From Desulfobacteraceae bacterium (GTDB lineage: Bacteria; Desulfobacterota; DSM-4660; Desulfatiglandales; Desulfatiglandaceae), in assembly GCA_030597505.1 (NCBI GenBank), contig JAUVRS010000005.1:1-21977 (forward strand): DNA of 21,977 bases, given 5' to 3'. The first letter of the stretch is position 1. Every line of letters begins with the position of its first letter. The notes below the pieces were generated by a model. It had not been told where the DNA came from. It worked only from the letters and a program-made list of their open reading frames with translations, and ran no database searches. This document shows positions 8,256 through 15,957 of the stretch, piece after piece. Made by a program: the position numbers and the translations under genes.

Positions 8256-8927
8256 ATGCGAAGAGGTGTTATTCTTATCCATATTTTTGTGCTCTTTTTT
8301 TGTAATATGGCTTTTGCCGACAAGGGGCTTTCCGATATTCTTGAAGGCGTTCGAAAAACATATGGCCACTTCACCGGGTTTAGGCTTGATTATACCCGTG
8401 AGGTGATCTCCCGGTCCATGGCCATGATGGGGGATAAGATCAAAGGGGATCTGGCGACGGGTAAGATTTTCCTTAAACCCCCTTATTTTTTGAGGCTGGA
8501 GCAACTTTCCCCAAAACCCGAAACCATCATCACCGACGGGAGCACACTTTGGTGGTACATCCCTGACAAGAAAAAAGCCTACCAATATCCTTCAAAAGAC
8601 TTTGGCAAGGAATTACGGTTAATGAGTGATATATTCAGTGGGCTCTCCCAAGTTGAAAATACCTTCCAAATTGTCCTGCTTGGGAAACAGAACGGGGAGG
8701 AATATCACATACAGCTGAATCCAGACCCGCCTTGGCAGGAAATTAGCAGCATAGCTCTAAAAGTGACAAAAGACTATCATATCCGCGTGATGGAGATCCA
8801 CAATCAGCTGGGCGGGGTAACCCGGTTTACGCTCAAAGACTTGAGACCAAAAAAAAGATTTGAAAAGGGCTTTTTTCATTTCGCGGTCCCGGATGGGGTC
8901 ACGTTGGTCAAAGAGGGGAGTCAGTGA
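8256..8927 (+). CDS. lolA: Outer-membrane lipoprotein carrier protein LolA
   Basis: LolA ferries lipoproteins across the periplasm from LolCDE to the outer membrane. The protein has 223 residues, with a signal peptide (MRRGVILIHIFVLFFCNMAFA, cleavage expected after AFA). The mature part has the LolA pattern: an amphipathic start (LSDILEGVRKTYGHFTGFRLDYTREV), the GxIFLKPPYFLRLEQLSPKPETIITDGSTLWWYIPDKKKAYQYP core, and a C-terminal beta segment. The ATG at 8256, one base after the ftsK stop, gives a clean signal peptide, whereas an upstream in-frame ATG at 8172 would not. The ftsK-lolA order also occurs in other proteobacteria. The last 7 bases overlap the oppositely oriented coxE gene. Confidence 0.9.
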   Translation: MRRGVILIHIFVLFFCNMAFADKGLSDILEGVRKTYGHFTGFRLDYTREVISRSMAMMGDKIKGDLATGKIFLKPPYFLRLEQLSPKPETIITDGSTLWWYIPDKKKAYQYPSKDFGKELRLMSDIFSGLSQVENTFQIVLLGKQNGEEYHIQLNPDPPWQEISSIALKVTKDYHIRVMEIHNQLGGVTRFTLKDLRPKKRFEKGFFHFAVPDGVTLVKEGSQ

Positions 8928-10102
8928 ACCATTACCTTTGAAAGGAGCCGACCCACCCGCTTGAGGCTTTGAAGGTTCGAAACGGGCAAAAAATGATCCA
9001 CATACGGGAGCGCAATCTTCATTCCCCCGCAAACGGGTTCATAACCCGGGTCCCCCGCCAGAGGGTTCAACCAGACAAGACGATACGCCTTACGTCGCAG
9101 CATCTCCATCTCTCGCTTCAGGAGTTCTTTCCCACCAAGATCCCATCCATCACTCAAGATAAGTACTACGGTCCTCCGGTTCAGAAGACGTTGGCCCGGG
9201 CCTTGATTAAACTGGTGAAGAGAATAACCAATCCTTGTACCTCCCGACCAATCCGGGACGTTACTGGCGATATGGTCCAGGATTTCATCATAGTTCAAGC
9301 GTCTGATTATAAATGAAATGGAAGAAAGAGAGGTGGAAAACACAAAGACCTCCGCCTTGGAACCCACTCCCCTCAACCCGAGAAGAAACGGCATTACAAA
9401 CCGTGCATACCGATCCATGGAGCCGCTGACATCGGCAAGTATTACCAACCGTTTGAGCCGTCTCTTTTTTTCCCTGTAAAACAGCTTGAAAGGTATGCCT
9501 CCTGTCTTCAGGCTTTGTTTGATAACACGGGGGAAATCCATGCTCCCGACCCTTTGAGATCGCTTCGAACGCCGTGACATGTTGATCTTAAAAGGCTCGA
9601 ACATTTTTTTGAGGGCAAGTTGAGCCACCTGGATATCTCCTTTTTCGAAATCGGCGAGATCCTTTTTTTCAACCCTTGATATTGGACTGTAGGTAATCTG
9701 TTCCAACCACTCCTTTTCGTCGGGATCCTCCACCGGTGCACTCTCTTGTTGACCCGTTTTACTAAGAAGCTCTTCATCTGTCTGTTCATCTTTGATCTCT
9801 TTATCTTCCGAGTGATTCTCCCGGGGAAGGTTCTTTGTGTCAAAGGCTTCCATGCTCCAGAATTCATTAAACAAGTTTGGGAATTGGTTCCATTCGAGTT
9901 CGTTTGTGCACAGGTTTGAACGAAGGGAAGAGAGAAAATCGGTTCTATTAAAAAGCCCCATTATTTCAAGGCATCGAATGGCATCCTCAACACTGCTTTG
10001 AAAGACCCTAAAGCCATGGTTTTTCAGAAAACCGGCAAAACGTATTGTTTCTCCGACAAGCCCAGGCTGTTCTTTTTTTTCTGACTGATGGGTTTTTTTC
10101 AA
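8921..10102 (-). CDS. von Willebrand factor A (CoxE-like) protein
   Basis: CoxE-like proteins pair with MoxR ATPases and are thought to act as chaperones that insert metals or assemble enzyme complexes. The target here is unknown. The protein has 393 residues. An N-terminal helical region (MGLFNRTDFLSSLRSNL) leads into an acidic, probably unstructured stretch (about 97-132), then a basic segment and the C-terminal VWA domain. Its MIDAS metal site is DVSGS (D224, S226, S228), with SGGTRIG and LSDGWD further on. The start is a TTG. The only ATG alternatives would remove conserved sequence. It begins 9 bases after the moxR stop and in the same frame. Its 3' end overlaps lolA by 7 bases. Confidence 0.88.
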   Translation of the reverse strand: MKKTHQSEKKEQPGLVGETIRFAGFLKNHGFRVFQSSVEDAIRCLEIMGLFNRTDFLSSLRSNLCTNELEWNQFPNLFNEFWSMEAFDTKNLPRENHSEDKEIKDEQTDEELLSKTGQQESAPVEDPDEKEWLEQITYSPISRVEKKDLADFEKGDIQVAQLALKKMFEPFKINMSRRSKRSQRVGSMDFPRVIKQSLKTGGIPFKLFYREKKRRLKRLVILADVSGSMDRYARFVMPFLLGLRGVGSKAEVFVFSTSLSSISFIIRRLNYDEILDHIASNVPDWSGGTRIGYSLHQFNQGPGQRLLNRRTVVLILSDGWDLGGKELLKREMEMLRRKAYRLVWLNPLAGDPGYEPVCGGMKIALPYVDHFLPVSNLQSLKRVGRLLSKVMVH

Positions 10103-10111
10103 TGGGTAATC

Positions 10112-11014
10112 TCATCCGGGCAGATAGGCGACCCGTTGATCGAGGTCGGCCCAGATTTCCTTTTTGAATTTCTCTATATCCTCCTGATATTTGAGGATGC
10201 ATCCAAGGGTCTCCATGGTCACATCTTTGTCCAAAAATTGTATATGCATGGTCATAAGGGCCTGAGCCCAGTCCAGGGTTTCGGAGATTCCCGGCTTTTT
10301 CAGGAGGTCCACTGTCCTGATTCTTTGCATAAATCTTGTCACCTGTTTCGCAAAGCGGGATTCTATGCCGGGGAGTCGGGTCTTGATGATGCTGTATTCT
10401 TTTTCAAATGAGGGATATTCTATCCAGTGATAGAGGCACCGTCTTTTGAGCGCGTCGTGGACATCGCGAGTACGGTTGGAGGTAACAACCACCATGGGTC
10501 TTGTTTTGGCCTTGATGGTCCCTATTTCCGGAATCGTGATCTGAAAATCAGAAAGCACCTCCAGTAGAAAGGCCTCAAATTCCTCATCCGACCGATCAAT
10601 TTCATCTATGAGGAGGACGGGCGCCTTGTCACCAGATCCCAATAATGCCTCAAGGAGAGGTCGTTTGATCAGGAACTCGGTGCCGTAAATAATCTCTTCG
10701 ATCTCATCTTTTTTTCTCTGAGCCTGTTCTTCCAGTCTTATGTGTAGGAGTTGTTTGGGGTAGTTCCACTCGTACAGAGCGGTTGAGGCATCCAGCCCTT
10801 CATAACATTGGAGCCGTATGAGAGGTGTATCAAAGAGACGCGACATGACAATGGCCACTTCGGTTTTGCCCACCCCTGGTTCTCCCTCCAGAAAAATCGG
10901 TTTTCCCAGGCGGTGGGAGAGGAACAGAACGGTCGCAAGGGAACGATCTGCAATGTATTTGGCCTCCGCCAGTTCCTCAACCACTCGATCAATGCTTTCA
11001 AAATGTAAATCCAA
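10112..11014 (-). CDS. MoxR-family AAA+ ATPase
   Basis: AAA+ ATPase of the MoxR group, expected to remodel a partner complex using ATP together with the adjacent VWA protein. The protein has 300 residues. Walker A is GEPGVGKT at 44-51, Walker B is VLLIDEIDRSD, sensor 1 is VVVTSNRTRDVHDALKRRC, and a C-terminal helical lid follows. The start is TTG at 11014, with AAAGGA about 10 bases upstream. It is the first gene of a two-gene unit with the CoxE-like gene, and no substrate operon (for example CO dehydrogenase or methanol dehydrogenase) lies beside it, so the client is not indicated by context. Confidence 0.92.
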   Translation of the reverse strand: MDLHFESIDRVVEELAEAKYIADRSLATVLFLSHRLGKPIFLEGEPGVGKTEVAIVMSRLFDTPLIRLQCYEGLDASTALYEWNYPKQLLHIRLEEQAQRKKDEIEEIIYGTEFLIKRPLLEALLGSGDKAPVLLIDEIDRSDEEFEAFLLEVLSDFQITIPEIGTIKAKTRPMVVVTSNRTRDVHDALKRRCLYHWIEYPSFEKEYSIIKTRLPGIESRFAKQVTRFMQRIRTVDLLKKPGISETLDWAQALMTMHIQFLDKDVTMETLGCILKYQEDIEKFKKEIWADLDQRVAYLPG

Positions 11015-11086
11015 AATAGGTTCCTTTCTGAGTCTTAAAATAGTCTTGTCTCGTCCCGAATAATCCAGCCGTATCCTTAACCCGGT

Positions 11087-11128
11087 TTGAAAATAGCATG
11101 ATCTTATGATATAGACCAGATCATATCA
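11087..11128 (+). promoter_or_regulatory. Candidate promoter overlapped by an inverted repeat
   Basis: TTGAAA (11087-11092), 17 bases, then TATAGA (11110-11115) form a possible promoter for the 11150 gene. The -10 overlaps an inverted repeat TGATAT (11107-11112) / ATATCA (11123-11128) with a 10-base spacer. ATGATAT recurs at 11131-11137. The layout would suit a repressor site, but both elements are short and AT-rich. Confidence 0.3.
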
Positions 11129-11149
11129 GGATGATATTAGGAAATTCCC

Positions 11150-11413
11150 ATGAAATCCACCAAGAAAAAACGGAGAGACAGCCCTGAGCTCAAAAACAGG
11201 TTGTCTGAATTGGAAGAAACCCTGGTTCAACGGGGCATCCACCTCAATTATGACCTGCTGGAAGCGGCAGGGTTGAAACTGAAGGACGGGATCTGTCAGA
11301 TAAGGGGAGAATATCACCTGTTTATCGACAGACGAAAATCAATCGCTGACAAGATAGAGATCCTTCAAGACTACCTCGAACATCCTTTATCCGACGATAT
11401 TCCCCAAAATTGA
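11150..11413 (+). CDS. Small conserved-looking protein, unknown function
   Basis: This encodes 87 residues with no family I can name. It is very basic at the start (MKSTKKKRRD) and continues with a heptad-like helix (SPELKNRLSELEETLVQRG). A compact part (GICQIRGEYHLFIDRRKSIADKIEILQDYLEH) could be a small beta hairpin plus helix. There is no signal peptide or membrane segment. Its ATG follows TTAGGAAA at a fair distance, and codon use looks like that of its neighbours. It precedes the PBP4-type gene by 52 bases and runs in the same direction, so the two may share a transcript. Confidence 0.7.
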   Translation: MKSTKKKRRDSPELKNRLSELEETLVQRGIHLNYDLLEAAGLKLKDGICQIRGEYHLFIDRRKSIADKIEILQDYLEHPLSDDIPQN

Positions 11414-11465
11414 GGATTACGCCAGCAACCTGATTCCCCCCATAAGTCAACATGGGAGAAATAAA

Positions 11466-12695
11466 ATGGTCACCACCCTCCGGACACGTTTTTTCTGCTC
11501 TTTTGTCAGCTCTTTTGGGGTCATAATTTTCCTGTTGCTTTATCATCTGTCCCACCCTGCCATTTTATATGCCAAAGAAAATTTTCCGTGTCTGCGAAAC
11601 ACCACGACCTCCGATGCCATTGTGATTGCAGACCAAAACGGTCGAGTCATCTTTGGTAAGAATGACAAGAAAGCACGCGTCCCGGCCTCCACGCTCAAAA
11701 TCTTGACGGCCCTCACTGCTCTCCATCACCTCGGACCGTCATACAAATTCAAAACAGAGTTCTATCTGGATCGTGACCAAAACCTCAAGGTTAAAGGCTA
11801 TGGTGACCCCCTCCTGGTTTCAGAGGTCTGGCAAGATATTTCCCATGCCCTGGCAAAGAGGGTGCAGAATATTAATGATTTGATATTGGATGATACCTAT
11901 TTTTCAGGGGACATTAGAATCCCCGGGCGGGGTCGCTCCACCAATCCTTATGATGCGCCTGTAGGTGGGCTATGCGCAAACTTCAATACAATTTTTTTTG
12001 AACGTGATCCCGGGGGAAGGATCATTTCAGCTGAAACACAAACCCCGTTGACTCCTTTGGCACGAAAAAAAATCGAATCTTTAAAATCGAAACGAGGCCG
12101 CTACACCTTTACCCATGGTCGGGGAGAGGCTGCCCTTTATGCGGGCGAGCTTTTGGGCCATTTCTTGAAAGAGAACGGGGTAAAGATCCGAGGGGATATA
12201 CGTCTTGGTCTAGTGAGACCCGAAGATAGACTGATTTATACCTACCACTCCAGGCTTACCCTGGAAGAGGCCCTGAAAAAAATGTTGGCATTTTCAAATA
12301 ACTTTATTGCAAATCAAATACTTATTGCCCTTGGGGCCCGCCTGTTTGGCCCCCCGGGTACCCTCAACAAGGGCGTCAGAGTAATCACAGACTATGTAAA
12401 AAAAGATCTCCACTTGGGGGATGTTCAAATTGTAGAAGGCTCCGGAATTTCAAGAAAAAACCGCCTGTCAGCCCTGGACATGGCGGTTATTCTAAAGCGA
12501 TTCCGACCCTATCGCCACCTCCTCAAAAGGAAAGGCACGATCTCTTATAAGACAGGATCACTAAAAGGGATAAGAACCCGGGCCGGATACGTAGATGGTG
12601 GGGCTGAGGGTGTTTACTCTTTTGTTATTTTTCTCAACCGGTCGGGTACGAATATAGACGCCCTTATGGAATGCATAAGGAGTTATCTCACCTGA
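11466..12695 (+). CDS. dacB: D-alanyl-D-alanine carboxypeptidase/endopeptidase, PBP4 (S13) type
   Basis: PBP4-type enzymes trim stem peptides and cut D,D cross-links in periplasmic peptidoglycan. The protein has 409 residues, somewhat shorter than E. coli DacB (477). An N-terminal hydrophobic stretch (about 10-36, ending ILYA) acts as signal peptide or anchor. The three active-site motifs are in place: SxxK at S75-K78 (PASTLK), SxN at S277-N279 (SNN), and KTG at 362-364. The deletion relative to E. coli lies in the accessory insert between the first two motifs. The ATG at 11466 has GGGAG upstream. A terminator hairpin follows directly after the stop. Confidence 0.92.
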   Translation: MVTTLRTRFFCSFVSSFGVIIFLLLYHLSHPAILYAKENFPCLRNTTTSDAIVIADQNGRVIFGKNDKKARVPASTLKILTALTALHHLGPSYKFKTEFYLDRDQNLKVKGYGDPLLVSEVWQDISHALAKRVQNINDLILDDTYFSGDIRIPGRGRSTNPYDAPVGGLCANFNTIFFERDPGGRIISAETQTPLTPLARKKIESLKSKRGRYTFTHGRGEAALYAGELLGHFLKENGVKIRGDIRLGLVRPEDRLIYTYHSRLTLEEALKKMLAFSNNFIANQILIALGARLFGPPGTLNKGVRVITDYVKKDLHLGDVQIVEGSGISRKNRLSALDMAVILKRFRPYRHLLKRKGTISYKTGSLKGIRTRAGYVDGGAEGVYSFVIFLNRSGTNIDALMECIRSYLT

Positions 12696-12699
12696 AACA

Positions 12700-12724
12700 G
12701 GGTCCTGTGGACCCCCTATTTTTT
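12700..12724 (+). terminator. Rho-independent terminator after dacB
   Basis: GGGTCC (12700-12705), loop TGT, GGACCC (12709-12714), then a six-T run at 12719-12724. It begins five bases after the dacB stop codon and overlaps the stop codon of the convergent zinc-ribbon gene. Confidence 0.75.
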
Positions 12725-12994
12725 AAAAAGCGCCTCCAGCGCTTTTTTTGCATCCACTCTCCTGTTATTTGCCCCACCAGACGAACCTTTTAGGGCATAA
12801 TACTCGCAGGTATTCGCCCGCTCATTATCCCCAATTCGCTCGGCCATTACTTCTCGACAATCGTTATAGGCATGAGGATCGTAGAATTTGCATTGAATAC
12901 AGGACCGCAGATCCCTGCCGCAATGGGTACAGGTGTCCCGCCTCATTATCTTGCCTTCAATGCTGATCTTCTCTCCACAAAAAGCACAGTTCAT
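12716..12994 (-). CDS. Small double zinc-ribbon protein, unknown function
   Basis: This encodes 92 residues with two zinc-binding motifs: C3-x2-C6 (MNCAFCGEK) paired with CTHCGRDLRSC, and a second set in CIQCKFYDPHAYNDC and ANTCEYY. The RxLRSCxxCxFYDPxAYNxCRE pattern is one I associate with a widespread short protein of unknown function. The ATG at 12994 follows GGAGG. No signal peptide is present, so it is probably cytoplasmic, binding nucleic acid or protein. Its last codons (KKALEALFKK) are spelled by a terminator-like palindrome at 12725-12747. It diverges from the archease gene with a 68-base gap. Confidence 0.82.
   Translation of the reverse strand: MNCAFCGEKISIEGKIMRRDTCTHCGRDLRSCIQCKFYDPHAYNDCREVMAERIGDNERANTCEYYALKGSSGGANNRRVDAKKALEALFKK
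12725..12747. terminator. Terminator-like palindrome inside the 3' end of a coding region
   Basis: AAAAAGCGC (12725-12733) and GCGCTTTTT (12739-12747) are perfect reverse complements around a 5-base loop. A GC core with A/T flanks on both sides suits bidirectional intrinsic termination. It would back up dacB termination on + and end the zinc-ribbon mRNA on -, where it lies within the last ten codons. The four-base GC core is short. Confidence 0.5.
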
Positions 12995-13027
12995 AATCTT
13001 GTTTCCTCCATGGGTGATGACGAAGTT

Positions 13028-13056
13028 TTGACAACTTGGCCTCTAACAGCTAGTAT
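13028..13056 (+). promoter_or_regulatory. Promoter of archease-rtcB, placing the start at the AUG
   Basis: TTGACA (13028-13033), exactly 17 bases, then TAGTAT (13051-13056). Transcription 6-8 bases downstream would begin at 13062-13064, on the archease ATG at 13063. No Shine-Dalgarno sequence exists in the preceding 20 bases, so the mRNA may be leaderless. Confidence 0.6.
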
Positions 13057-13062
13057 TTTATT

Positions 13063-13491
13063 ATGAAATCGCACAAACCGGATTTTACTCTCCTGGATCA
13101 CACAGCCGATCTGGGCATGACAGTACGTGGTCATGACCCCAAAGACCTCTTTGAAGGAGCTGCCAGATCCATGATGCAGATTATGGTCAATGGCCGTTCC
13201 CCCGAAAGTACGAGAACCAGAAAACTTTCAGTCATGGGGGAAGACCCTTCCGACCTCATGGTCCGCTGGCTTGGAGAGATACTCTATTTTTTCAATGGGG
13301 AAAGGGAAGTGGTCGATGATGTTCAGATCAATTCCATTTCCGATTTTCATCTTGAGGCTACGCTTTGGGTGGTCCCCTTTGATCCGGGTTTTCATGATAT
13401 ACTTTGTGAGGTCAAAGCAGTGACCTACCATCAGATTGAAGTGGCCAAAAAGACTCGCCAATGGGAGGCCACCATCATTTTCGATATTTAG
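13063..13491 (+). CDS. Archease, activator of the RtcB RNA ligase
   Basis: Archease speeds RtcB guanylylation and lets it turn over repeatedly. The protein has 142 residues, the typical length. The N-terminal signature LDHTADLGM holds the expected metal-binding aspartates (D12, D16), and the C-terminus ends IIFDI, with an aspartate next to the terminal residue as in the family. The segment VKAVTYHQIEV is also typical. The ATG at 13063 fits the family's start, but no ribosome-binding site precedes it (see the promoter entry). rtcB follows after 48 bases on the same strand, which matches its function. Confidence 0.95.
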   Translation: MKSHKPDFTLLDHTADLGMTVRGHDPKDLFEGAARSMMQIMVNGRSPESTRTRKLSVMGEDPSDLMVRWLGEILYFFNGEREVVDDVQINSISDFHLEATLWVVPFDPGFHDILCEVKAVTYHQIEVAKKTRQWEATIIFDI

Positions 13492-13539
13492 TAATAACTC
13501 CCGGTCTTTAATCTTAAACCAAGATTGAGAGGTGTTCAC

Positions 13540-14985
13540 ATGGACATCAAACTTGAAAAAATAGATAAAAACCGTTGGTTGATTCCAAAGACCGGTCCTA
13601 TGCGGGTGCCGGGGCTCATCTTTTCAAACGACTCATTGATAAAAGCGATCCAGGGAGATCAGAGTCTCATTCAGGTAGCCAATGTGGCTGCCCTGCCGGG
13701 AATAGTGGGCAACTCCCTGGCCATGCCCGATATACATTGGGGCTACGGTTTCCCTATTGGCGGAGTGGCGGCCTTCGATCTTGATGAGGGCATTGTCTCC
13801 CCGGGCGGTGTCGGCTACGACATCAACTGCGGTTGCCGACTTGCCACAACCTTTCTCAAAGCCCATGAGATTCGGTCTCAAATCAAAGAACTCGTTATTG
13901 CCCTATTTAAAAACATCCCAAGCGGGGTTGGCTCCACAGGACCTGTTCACCTTTCCAAAAACGAGGAGGCCAAGATGGCCATCGAGGGCGCCGCGTGGGC
14001 AGTAAAAAAGGGCTATGGTTCTACTCAAGACCTCGAGAGAACAGAGGACAACGGGGCCATGGAGGGAGCTGATCCCTCGGTTTTGAGTGAACGAGCCATC
14101 AAAAGAGGCCAAAACCAGCTGGGGACTCTGGGCTCAGGGAATCATTTTGTGGAAATCCAGGTGGTTGATAAAATCTACGATCCGCAAAAGGCCAAGGCCT
14201 ATAACCTTTTTGAAGGCCAAGTCACGGTTCTCATCCATTCCGGTTCAAGAGGCTTTGGCCATCAAATATGCGATGACTTTCTGAAAGAGATGAACCGGTT
14301 TACACAAACGGGCAAATATCCCTTTGTTTTGCCGGACAGACAATTGGCCTGTGCTCCCCTCAAATCGGACCAGGGCCGTCGATACTTTTCGGCTATGGCA
14401 TGCGCGGCCAATTACGCATGGGCCAACAGACAGGTCATCATGCACCTGGCGCATGAGACTCTTATGAGCACCCTTTCAATAAGTCCCGATGAACTGGGTA
14501 TGAAGCTCCTCTATGATGTCTGTCATAACATTGCCAAGAAAGAACAGCACACGGTAGAGGGGAATAAGGTTATGCTCTGTGTTCATCGGAAGGGTGCCAC
14601 ACGCGCCCTCCCCCCCGGGCATTCGCTCTTGCCCGAAATTTATCGCAATGTCGGCCAGCCCGTACTGATTCCCGGGGATATGGGCACCTTTTCATTCGTG
14701 CTTTCGGGGGCCGAAAAGGCGATGTTTCGGAGCTTTGGATCAAGTTGTCATGGCGCAGGCCGTGTCCTGAGCCGTACCCAGGCTACAAAAAAGGCAAAAG
14801 GTCGAGCGATTCATCGCGAGTTGGAAGATAAAGGAATCTATGTGCAATCCAGGAGTAAAAGGATCCTCAAGGAAGAAATGCCAGAGGCCTATAAGAACGT
14901 ATCACAAATCGTAGATGTAGTCCACGACGCCGGACTAGCCCTCAAAGTTGCCAGACTCAGACCCTTGGGTGTTATCAAGGGCTGA
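13540..14985 (+). CDS. rtcB: RNA-splicing ligase RtcB (GTP-dependent)
   Basis: RtcB joins RNA 2',3'-cyclic phosphate or 3'-phosphate ends to 5'-OH ends using GTP and Mn2+. The protein has 481 residues, the long archaeal-like form rather than the ~408-residue E. coli form. The metal site is GYDINCG with D94 and C97. Histidines H202 (GSGNHF), H233 (IHSGSRGFGH) and H329 (VCHN) follow, and the guanylylated histidine is H404 in SSCHGAGR. These positions agree with the P. horikoshii enzyme within one residue. The ATG at 13540 has GAGAGG seven bases upstream; the in-frame TTG at 13525 does not. A 6-bp hairpin (AATCTT/AAGATT, 13510-13526) lies just before the ribosome site. No rtcA or rtcR is present. 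Confidence 0.96.
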   Translation: MDIKLEKIDKNRWLIPKTGPMRVPGLIFSNDSLIKAIQGDQSLIQVANVAALPGIVGNSLAMPDIHWGYGFPIGGVAAFDLDEGIVSPGGVGYDINCGCRLATTFLKAHEIRSQIKELVIALFKNIPSGVGSTGPVHLSKNEEAKMAIEGAAWAVKKGYGSTQDLERTEDNGAMEGADPSVLSERAIKRGQNQLGTLGSGNHFVEIQVVDKIYDPQKAKAYNLFEGQVTVLIHSGSRGFGHQICDDFLKEMNRFTQTGKYPFVLPDRQLACAPLKSDQGRRYFSAMACAANYAWANRQVIMHLAHETLMSTLSISPDELGMKLLYDVCHNIAKKEQHTVEGNKVMLCVHRKGATRALPPGHSLLPEIYRNVGQPVLIPGDMGTFSFVLSGAEKAMFRSFGSSCHGAGRVLSRTQATKKAKGRAIHRELEDKGIYVQSRSKRILKEEMPEAYKNVSQIVDVVHDAGLALKVARLRPLGVIKG

Positions 14986-15133
14986 AAACATCCCTGCCGT
15001 CTATTTTGGGCAACGACTCGTGGCAAATAATAATATTTTTAATTTTAACCGATCGTCCGGCCCTGGTCAATCAAAAAATACTCGAAAATTGTCTTGTTTG
15101 GACAGGGGAAAATTTTGCGGGAGGAGGAAAGCC

Positions 15134-15943
15134 TTGGGAAAAAGCCTTAAAACAGCATCTATAATCCTGGCTGCTGGACGCGGGAGTAGGATGAAAGACT
15201 TTGGCGGCAACAAGACGCTGTTGCCCCTGCTCCCAAAAGCCTCGGCCTTTGATGGGGATCGCACGATTCTTCTTGAGATCCTCCGGGACCTTCCTCCCGG
15301 TCCCAAGGCAGTGGTTGTCAATCACAAAAAAGAAGAGGTGATTGAGGCCACCCGCGGTCTCGGCCTAACTTATTGTGAACAGCCGGAGCTCAACGGAACA
15401 GGCGGAGCCTTGTTCGCGGCAGAGGGGTTTTTGAAAAAACAGAAATGCCCTTCTGTGGTCATCACCATGGGCGACGTACCGTTTGTTAAGAAGAAGACCT
15501 ATGGGGCGCTTCTAGCCAAGTTGGAAGACAATGCTCTGGCCGTGCTTGGGTTCCGCCCGGAGTCAAGAAAACAATATGGGATGTTAAGACTGGATGGAGA
15601 TCGAGTGCGTGAGATCATTGAATGGAGATACTGGAACGAATATCCTGAAGAGGTCAAAAAGACCCTTGATATCTGCAATTCGGGGATCTATGCCGCAAGG
15701 AGAGACGAATTGCTCCGTTACCTCCCGGTACTCGCCTCAAGACCACACAGGGTTCAGAAACAAATTGACGGGGAACTATCTGAAGTGGAAGAGTTCTTTA
15801 TCACGGATCTCGTTGAACATATGAATGAAGGTGGGGAGGAGATTGGGTACGAAGTCGCTGACGAGATGGAAGTAATGGGTGTTGACGATTTGGATGCCCT
15901 CAAAAGGGCCCAGGAGATTTTTAAATCACAAACGGGGCATTAG
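15134..15943 (+). CDS. Sugar-nucleotidyltransferase (GlmU N-domain-like), stand-alone
   Basis: Nucleotidyltransferases of this fold join an NTP and a sugar phosphate to give an NDP-sugar plus pyrophosphate. The protein has 269 residues. The NTP loop is ILAAGRGSRM, followed by NKTLLPLL carrying the substrate-binding lysine, ELNGTGGALFAA, and the metal-binding ITMGDVPF. The order resembles the pyrophosphorylase half of GlmU, but the left-handed beta-helix acetyltransferase half is absent, so the substrate is uncertain. The start is TTG at 15134, six to seven bases after a strong GGAGG. An upstream ATG at 14948 would overlap rtcB and add about 60 residues without family sequence. It follows rtcB by 148 bases and converges with the channel gene. 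Confidence 0.85.
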   Translation: MGKSLKTASIILAAGRGSRMKDFGGNKTLLPLLPKASAFDGDRTILLEILRDLPPGPKAVVVNHKKEEVIEATRGLGLTYCEQPELNGTGGALFAAEGFLKKQKCPSVVITMGDVPFVKKKTYGALLAKLEDNALAVLGFRPESRKQYGMLRLDGDRVREIIEWRYWNEYPEEVKKTLDICNSGIYAARRDELLRYLPVLASRPHRVQKQIDGELSEVEEFFITDLVEHMNEGGEEIGYEVADEMEVMGVDDLDALKRAQEIFKSQTGH

Positions 15944-15957
15944 ATCTGCGCAAGCCC

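Noticed and set aside
8921..8927. 7-base overlap of convergent lolA and the VWA gene
   Set aside because: Seen, but short 3' overlaps of convergent genes are common and need no special explanation.
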